Source: CAYPIE01 sp964410665 (GTDB lineage: Bacteria > Planctomycetota > Planctomycetia > Gemmatales > Gemmataceae). From it: DNA of 9,777 nucleotides. Both the position numbers and the translations under genes were made by a program. Below are positions 5,143-9,777 of this stretch, one piece after another. Each line of letters begins with the position of its first letter. Within the stretch, counting starts at the first letter, position 1. The notes under the pieces were generated by a model that saw only the letters and a program-made list of their open reading frames with translations, made no database searches and had not been told where the DNA came from. The stretch lies in NCBI GenBank assembly GCA_964410665.1, contig CAYPIE010000154.1:1-9777 (forward strand), read 5' to 3'.

Positions 5143-6432
5143 TCACGCAAACTGAGCGCACACCGCGTGAGTTTCCTCGGCCATGCGTCGGGCATGGTAG
5201 CGGGCAAACACCGCCTTTTGCCCTTGTTCACTAAGTCGTTGCCGCAACGGCACATCGGTGATGATTTGCCGCAAGCCCTCGGCCAGCGCAGCGGGATTGT
5301 CCGGCTCCACAATTAAGCCACCTTGCGTGGCTTCGACCAGCTCGGGAAACGACCCGTGCCCGGGCTGCACCACGGGTACGCCATTGGCCATAGCCTCCAA
5401 AATGTACAACCCCTTCGGCTCTCGATAGGTCGTCGGCACCGAGAGCACATCGATACTGTGCATGAAGTCAATCTTGTCGGCGTGGCTGGGAGACTCAAGA
5501 TGCTCGACCTCGTCCTGTAAGCCGGATTGCTCCAGAAGCTTGATTTGCTGTGCAAAGTAGTCACGCTGATGTTCGCCCAGCCAACCGGAGATGCGTAAGC
5601 GGGTTGGCGGCACCTCCGAGGTGGTCGTTCGTAGCAGGCGATAGGCCTCGACTAAAATGTGCAGTCCTTTCTCGGGACAGATCCGAGCGAAGTAGCCAAT
5701 CGTAAACGGCGGCTCATGGCGAAATGGCCGAAAGGCGCCGTAGCCTTCGAGATTCAAGCCCGGGTGAATCACATGCATCTTCCTCGATGGCAGGCCCAGA
5801 TACTCCGCCATAAAGTCGGCATAGTACCGGCTGGTGACCAGAAAGCCATCGACCTGCTGACAGTTCTGGCGGATCAGGGTCTTGGCACGCATCCGGTCAG
5901 CCACTGGCAACGCTTCGAGGAAAATATCATCCCCCTGCAGATGAGCTAGCACCGGCTTGCCTAACCGCTCTTTGAGCTCGGGCACGACACCCGAGAGCAG
6001 CACATTGGTCAGGGTGACCACATCGGGCTTGAGCTCCTGCTCCAGCCAAGTTGCCAGTTTGGCCACTTCCTTGCGTTGAAAACCATCCTTGCCTTTGAGC
6101 ATCGAGATGGTCAAATCGCCCAAGGTGTCGGCCTGCGTGCGCATGGCATAGCGAGAGACCCAGCGCAGCAGCCGTGGCATATCCCAAAGCCGGTCCAGGA
6201 ACCAGGGAGTGTAGCGAAACAAGAATACTTTCTGTTGCAAATATACGTTGATGCCACCAAAAAAGACGCGTCGTTGGCTGACATCGACCTCATCGGTACG
6301 GATGGGTGTGTAGGTGGGAATCAGCACCGCATCATGGCCCAGGTCGGTGATGGCAGCTGCCAGGGTGTTGTCGTGCATACAACTGCCGCAGTACATGCCG
6401 GCGGCACCAGCGGTGATCATTGCAATTTTCAT
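5143..6432 (-). CDS. GT4-family glycosyltransferase
   Basis: 429 residues, GT-B fold. It transfers a sugar from a nucleotide-sugar donor to an unidentified acceptor. The N-terminus reads MKIAMITAGAAG then MYCGSCMHDNTL (residues 13-24), a glycine-rich acceptor-side loop with two cysteines. The C-terminal Rossmann domain has IGYFARICPEKGLHILVEAY and the GT4 donor-site E-x7-E motif EPKGLYILE (338-346), then ANGVPVVQPGHGSFPELVE. There is no signal peptide, so it acts in the cytoplasm or on the inner face of the membrane. The frame is open to a TTG at 6453, but ATG at 6432 is chosen because the protein then begins at the first beta-strand, as is usual in this group. It is divergent from the sulfatase and leads the transcript that includes the thioesterase. 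Confidence 0.9.
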   Translation of the reverse strand: MKIAMITAGAAGMYCGSCMHDNTLAAAITDLGHDAVLIPTYTPIRTDEVDVSQRRVFFGGINVYLQQKVFLFRYTPWFLDRLWDMPRLLRWVSRYAMRTQADTLGDLTISMLKGKDGFQRKEVAKLATWLEQELKPDVVTLTNVLLSGVVPELKERLGKPVLAHLQGDDIFLEALPVADRMRAKTLIRQNCQQVDGFLVTSRYYADFMAEYLGLPSRKMHVIHPGLNLEGYGAFRPFRHEPPFTIGYFARICPEKGLHILVEAYRLLRTTTSEVPPTRLRISGWLGEHQRDYFAQQIKLLEQSGLQDEVEHLESPSHADKIDFMHSIDVLSVPTTYREPKGLYILEAMANGVPVVQPGHGSFPELVEATQGGLIVEPDNPAALAEGLRQIITDVPLRQRLSEQGQKAVFARYHARRMAEETHAVCAQFA

Positions 6433-6623
6433 GCGTTCATGCAGGCTGGCCAAGGGGTACAGGGGCTCCCTGAATGGACGATCCTGTTCTAATTATATTC
6501 ACCAAAACAGCCCGCGGCGAACGCACTGTCGACGACGCAAGCTTGCTGAGTGACCGCTTTGCCAGATACAACGGAGGCTAGTGCTTTTTCCCTGCGGCCT
6601 CTCCACCGGAGGATGCCTCGATC
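6433..6623. other. Divergent promoter region between glycosyltransferase and sulfatase
   Basis: The 191 bp must hold promoters for both directions. On the minus strand a perfect TATAAT (6497-6492), preceded by TG two bases upstream, would start the glycosyltransferase transcript about 50 nt before its ATG; its -35 region is poor. On the plus strand I see no strong -10/-35 pair for the sulfatase, only the ribosome-binding site GGAGG at 6608-6612. Confidence 0.4.
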
Positions 6624-8030
6624 ATGCGACCTTGGTTTCTGCTGGTCCTTGCAGGAATGCTTGGCCTCCCTTACGGCGTGAACGCAGCGCCACGCAATGT
6701 GGTGCTCGTGATTACCGATGACCAGGGCCAGGATGCCGGCTGTTATGGCAATCCTGTGCTCAAAACGCCCCACCTGGACCAACTGGCCAAGGACGGGACC
6801 CTATTCCCCTATGCGTTTGCCACCACGGCCAGCTGTAGTGCGAGTCGCTCGGTCTTGCTGACGGGGCTGCATAATCACCGCAATGGCCATTACGGCCACC
6901 AGCACGCCTTCCACAAGTTTAGTAGCTACCCCAATCTACAGAGCCTGCCGTTGTACCTAAAGAAGGCCGGCTATCGCACCGCCCGGATCGGCAAGTATCA
7001 CGTTGCCCCCGAGTCGGTCTATGCCTTTGATCAAGCATTCCCGGGCAGCAGTCGCTCTCCGGTACAAATGGCGAACCGCTGCAAGCCGCTCTTCACAGCG
7101 GACAGCCCCAAGCCGTTTTTCCTGTTGTACTGCACCAGCGACCCCCATCGTAGCGGTGCGTCCGTCCCCGGCGATCCGCTGAGACCGAACGCCTTCGGCA
7201 ACAAGGCCAAGGGCTATCCCGGGGTCAAACCGGTCGCGTATGATCCCAAAGAGGTGATCGTCCCCTCGTTTTTGCCCGACACCCCCACTTGCCGCGCCGA
7301 GCTGGCTCAGTATTACCAGTCGGTTTCCCGGATCGATCAAGGCCTTGGCCAACTAATCGACAACCTCAAGCAAGCTGGGGTCTATGAGGATACGCTCATC
7401 ATTTATATCTCCGACCATGGGATCGCCTTTCCGGGTGCCAAGACGACTGTGTATGAGCCAGGTTTGCGTTCGCCGTGTGTGGTGCGCAATCCGTACGCCA
7501 AGGACCGGGGTGTCCGCTGCGATGCCATGGTCAGCTGGGTCGATATCACCCCGACCATCCTGGACTTCGCCCAGGACGTGCCGGAGCGAGCGAACTTCCA
7601 TGGTCGTTCCTTTTTGCCCGTCTTGGAACAAACCAACACCAAGGGCTGGGACACGGTGTTTGCCTCGCATACCTTTCATGAAATCACCATGTATTACCCG
7701 ATGCGAGTGGTCCGCGAACGGCGGTATAAGCTGATCTGGAACATTGCCCATCCCCTACAATACCCCTCGAGTACCGACCTTTGGGCAGCACCGACCTGGC
7801 AGGAACGCTATCGCCAGGGTCCCGAGACGCTGTATGGCCAGCGGACCGTCCAGGCCTACTTGCATCGGCCAAAGTTTGAGCTGTATGACTTGGAAAACGA
7901 TCCGGACGAGGTACACAACCTGGCCGAGTCCGAAGAACATGCGGCCGTGCTGACCCGTCTTCAGAAGCGACTCAAAGATTTCCAGAAGAAGACCGAAGAT
8001 CCCTGGATCCTCAAGTGGGACTACGAATGA
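6624..8030 (+). CDS. Secreted sulfatase, heparan N-sulfatase (sulfamidase)-like
   Basis: 468 residues. Residues 1-21 are a Sec signal peptide ending near VNAA, so it is exported. Metal ligands D32 and D33 lie in VITDDQGQDAGCYGN. The formylglycine motif is CSASR (71-75), with C71 the residue to be oxidised; Ala replaces the commoner Pro, as in the C-x-A-x-R variant. K124/H126 (GKYHVAPE), H175 (DPHR), D264/H265 (SDHG) and K273 complete the active site. YGHQHAFH, IGKYHV, TLIIYISDHGIAFPGAKTTV, the FHEITMYYPMR block and the C-terminal DPWI follow the layout of human sulfamidase SGSH, so N-desulfation of glucosamine is the best guess. ATG at 6624 has GGAGG about 11 nt upstream. No formylglycine-generating or anaerobic maturase gene is in the window. 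It heads the right-hand operon. Confidence 0.93.
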   Translation: MRPWFLLVLAGMLGLPYGVNAAPRNVVLVITDDQGQDAGCYGNPVLKTPHLDQLAKDGTLFPYAFATTASCSASRSVLLTGLHNHRNGHYGHQHAFHKFSSYPNLQSLPLYLKKAGYRTARIGKYHVAPESVYAFDQAFPGSSRSPVQMANRCKPLFTADSPKPFFLLYCTSDPHRSGASVPGDPLRPNAFGNKAKGYPGVKPVAYDPKEVIVPSFLPDTPTCRAELAQYYQSVSRIDQGLGQLIDNLKQAGVYEDTLIIYISDHGIAFPGAKTTVYEPGLRSPCVVRNPYAKDRGVRCDAMVSWVDITPTILDFAQDVPERANFHGRSFLPVLEQTNTKGWDTVFASHTFHEITMYYPMRVVRERRYKLIWNIAHPLQYPSSTDLWAAPTWQERYRQGPETLYGQRTVQAYLHRPKFELYDLENDPDEVHNLAESEEHAAVLTRLQKRLKDFQKKTEDPWILKWDYE

Positions 8031-8058
8031 CCTTGCTCGCCAAGTGAAGGGTCTTGTC

Positions 8059-9063
8059 ATGAATCGCTGGATGGGCTGCTTGTGTGGGCTGGGCCTGTTG
8101 TTGATGCCGCTGCAGCTGGCGGCCGAGGAACGGGTGACCATTGATACCCCGACGCGCAAAGCCATCGACCGGGCTCTGGAATGGCTCAAGCGGAAACAGA
8201 ATGCGGACGGCTCCTGGTCGGAAGGACGCTATCCGCATAACACGGCGATCACCGGCTTTGCGGTGCTCGCCTTCTTGTCACAGGGTCATGTCCCGAACCG
8301 CGGGCCGTATGGTCCCGAATTAACTCGAGCAGCTCGCTTCCTGATGGCATCGGCCCGAGAGAGTGATGGCTATCTGATCGGTCCACGCGAAGGCAACATG
8401 TATTGCCATGGCATGGCCATGCTGGCACTGACGCAACTTTATGGCATGACCGGGGACCCCGAACTCAAGCGGGTTCTGGAGCGGGCCGTCGCCTTGACGG
8501 TCCGCTGTCAAAGCCCCGAAGGCGGCTGGCGCTATCAACCGCGGCCATCGGGCTCGGACATTTCGGTGACCATCATGCAGGTGATGGCCCTGCGTGGAGC
8601 CAAAAACAGCGGTCTGCATGTGCCCGATGCCACCTTTGACCAGGCGCTGGCCTATATTGACCGCTGCTACGAGCAGCGCTCAGGCGGCTATACCTACCAG
8701 CCTCGATCGCGGCGTCCCGGCTTTGCCCGGACGGCCGCGGGCATCTGTGTCACCAAGCTGGTTGGAGCTTACCAGCGTGAGGTCGAAAAATCCGTCGACT
8801 ACCTGATGCGCCATCGCAACACTCGGGACCACTTCTGGTACGGCCACTACTATGCCAGCCACGCCATGCACCAGGTCGGTGGCACCGCATGGCAGCAATA
8901 CTATGACCAGATTCGGCAAACTCTGCTGGACACACAGGACCGCAATGGCGGCTGGAGCAACCGGCGGCTCGATCACAATTCCGCCGGCCCGGTCTATCAG
9001 ACCGCCATTGCGGTGATTGTCCTGTCGGTACCTTCCCATTATTTGCCCATCTTTCAACGCTAA
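8059..9063 (+). CDS. Exported prenyltransferase/squalene-oxidase-repeat protein
   Basis: 334 residues. A signal peptide (1-22, hydrophobic core CGLGLLLMPLQLAA) predicts export, unlike true cytosolic prenyltransferases. The mature part is an alpha-alpha barrel repeat protein: QW-like motifs occur at QNADGSW (47-53), QSPEGGW (151-157) and QDRNGGW (293-299), with related turns at SGGYTYQPRS and HFWYGHYYASHAM. DISVTIMQVMALRGAKNSGL is a conserved helix block of the planctomycete group. Catalytic residues of squalene-hopene cyclase (DXDD) are not seen, so enzymatic activity is uncertain; a binding or polysaccharide-related role is equally possible. ATG at 8059 is preferred over the in-frame GTG at 8044, since GAAGGG lies 7 nt upstream of it. 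It follows the sulfatase stop by 28 bp, so the two are almost certainly cotranscribed. Confidence 0.85.
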   Translation: MNRWMGCLCGLGLLLMPLQLAAEERVTIDTPTRKAIDRALEWLKRKQNADGSWSEGRYPHNTAITGFAVLAFLSQGHVPNRGPYGPELTRAARFLMASARESDGYLIGPREGNMYCHGMAMLALTQLYGMTGDPELKRVLERAVALTVRCQSPEGGWRYQPRPSGSDISVTIMQVMALRGAKNSGLHVPDATFDQALAYIDRCYEQRSGGYTYQPRSRRPGFARTAAGICVTKLVGAYQREVEKSVDYLMRHRNTRDHFWYGHYYASHAMHQVGGTAWQQYYDQIRQTLLDTQDRNGGWSNRRLDHNSAGPVYQTAIAVIVLSVPSHYLPIFQR

Positions 9064-9065
9064 CC

Positions 9066-9106
9066 GGCTCCTCAAGGCAAGATGACGGCACCCCCCTGCG
9101 GGAGCC
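9066..9106 (+). other. Inverted repeat between repeat-protein and VOC genes
   Basis: GGCTCC (9066-9071) and GGAGCC (9101-9106) can pair around a 29-nt C-rich loop, starting just after the stop at 9061-9063 and ending before the ribosome-binding site of the VOC gene. There is no T-tract, so it may be an mRNA processing or attenuating hairpin or nothing. Confidence 0.2.
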
Positions 9107-9124
9107 AAGAAAGGGAGGTTGTCC

Positions 9125-9526
9125 ATGACGTTGGCGCTGACTGGGGTCATTGATCACTGCACGATCATCATCACCGATGTGCAGCAAGCTCGGGCGTTTT
9201 ACGGAGAATTGTTGGGATTACGGGAGATTGCCCCGCCCAAGACATTCGACTTTATTGTGCTCTGGTATGCACTCGGCGATAGCTACCTGCACCTCCTGCT
9301 CAAAGAGCATCCCGACACCGCCAGCCCACGGCATTTTTGTCTACGTGTTCAGGACATCGCCGCGGCACGCCAGTGGATGAGCCACAACGCCATCCCGATC
9401 GAGGAGACGGTACCGATTCCAGGGTGTGATCGCTTTTTTATCTTTGATCCATTTGGTAATCGCATCGAGATTTTACAATGGCTACAACCTTATCGACCGG
9501 AGGTGGATGGTTTGATGCAAACTTAG
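9125..9526 (+). CDS. VOC-superfamily (glyoxalase/dioxygenase-fold) protein
   Basis: 133 residues forming two beta-alpha-beta-beta-beta modules, the length of a single-chain VOC protein that normally dimerises around a divalent metal. Likely ligands are H11 (VIDHCTIIITD), H56 (SYLHLLL), H70 (RHFCLRVQD) and E115 (NRIEILQW), each on the expected strand. FIFDPFGNRIEI is the classic C-terminal VOC signature. Known members include glyoxalase I, extradiol dioxygenases and fosfomycin-resistance thiol transferases; the substrate here is not decidable. ATG at 9125 is chosen over the in-frame TTG at 9119 because AAGGGAGG ends 6 nt before it. It is 61 bp downstream of the repeat protein on the same strand and may be the last gene of the operon, although an inverted repeat lies in the gap. 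Confidence 0.88.
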   Translation: MTLALTGVIDHCTIIITDVQQARAFYGELLGLREIAPPKTFDFIVLWYALGDSYLHLLLKEHPDTASPRHFCLRVQDIAAARQWMSHNAIPIEETVPIPGCDRFFIFDPFGNRIEILQWLQPYRPEVDGLMQT

Positions 9527-9555
9527 ACGCCTCGCTGGTGGCCGGTTGTCTAAGT
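9521..9555 (+). terminator. Hairpin straddling the VOC stop codon, candidate terminator
   Basis: ACTTAGAC (9521-9528) and GTCTAAGT (9548-9555) are perfect inverted copies, with GCC/GGC (9529-9531, 9540-9542) able to pair inside the loop. The left arm contains the TAG stop (9524-9526). No T-run follows, so intrinsic termination is doubtful, but the position at the operon's end suits a terminator or 3'-end stabilising structure. Confidence 0.35.
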
Positions 9556-9777
9556 CCGGTGCTCCGCTAGCCGAAGCGACATATCGATTGCGTGAAAACC
9601 ACCCGAGCTGATCACCACGCAAAAGGGTGAGCTAGGCAACCACGCATCAACAACAGACAACCCGGTGGTGAACGGTCGACGCGGCCGTCATGCCTTTTCT
9701 GAGCGGTGGGTGGGAACCCAATGGTGTTCGGCACGATGATTGCCGGTGGAGATTCTCCGCGCTTTTCAACGGCCTCG
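9556..9777. other. Right-edge region without a supported gene
   Basis: About 220 bp after the VOC gene. On the minus strand a frame is open from the right edge to a TGA at 9612-9614 (about 55 codons), so the tail of a leftward gene cannot be excluded, but its translation shows no family motif. On the plus strand an ATG at 9721 opens a frame to the edge without a clear ribosome-binding site. I call neither. Confidence 0.4.

Noticed and set aside
9612..9777. Minus-strand frame open from the right edge, possible gene tail
   Set aside because: About 55 codons with no family motif; too little to call without sequence beyond the window.
9721..9777. ATG-initiated plus-strand frame running off the right edge
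   Set aside because: No convincing ribosome-binding site and only 19 codons visible.

Overview
The window looks like chromosomal DNA of a planctomycete (Planctomycetota). The sequence is moderately GC-rich. It encodes a Tat-exported DUF1501 protein, an exported sulfamidase-type sulfatase next to an exported prenyltransferase/squalene-oxidase-repeat protein, a GT4 glycosyltransferase opening with an MYCGSCMHDN motif, and a LarA-like DUF2088 protein. That combination is typical of planctomycetes. The lineage is inferred from gene content only.

Left part, all minus strand. Bases 1-245 are a minisatellite of nine units in two length classes (about 29 bp, then 25 bp) that runs into the stop codon of a LarA-like gene (244-1551). 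An intergenic region of about 385 bp upstream holds a perfect 16-bp palindrome, an AT-rich promoter candidate and a short reading-frame scrap resembling the end of an SdrD B-like surface domain. Next come a compact DUF1501 gene (1937-2986) and a LolD/MacB-type ABC ATPase (3048-3740) with no permease beside it. Just upstream of the ATPase is what looks like the surviving 3' end of a prenyltransferase-fold gene (3792-3980, broken).

Middle. A small plus-strand gene (4227-4643) encodes a one-pass membrane protein with a PepSY-like tail. Its ribosome-binding site lies in the arm of a perfect palindrome. It converges on a minus-strand pair: a GT4 glycosyltransferase (5143-6432) followed by a YbgC/FadM-like hotdog thioesterase (4681-5103).

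Right part, all plus strand. A likely operon holds a secreted sulfamidase-like sulfatase (6624-8030), a secreted prenyltransferase/squalene-oxidase-repeat protein (8059-9063) and a VOC-fold metalloprotein (9125-9526). The sulfatase and repeat protein are 28 bp apart and both have signal peptides, so they may act together outside the cytoplasm on sulfated glycans; the joint role is inference. The last 250 bp contain no gene I can support.

I see no CRISPR array, phage, transposase, tRNA or rRNA. No complete new defence or biosynthetic system is evident. The most interesting items are the minisatellite, the decayed prenyltransferase fragment beside an orphan LolD ATPase, and the hairpin over the ribosome-binding site of the small PepSY-like gene.
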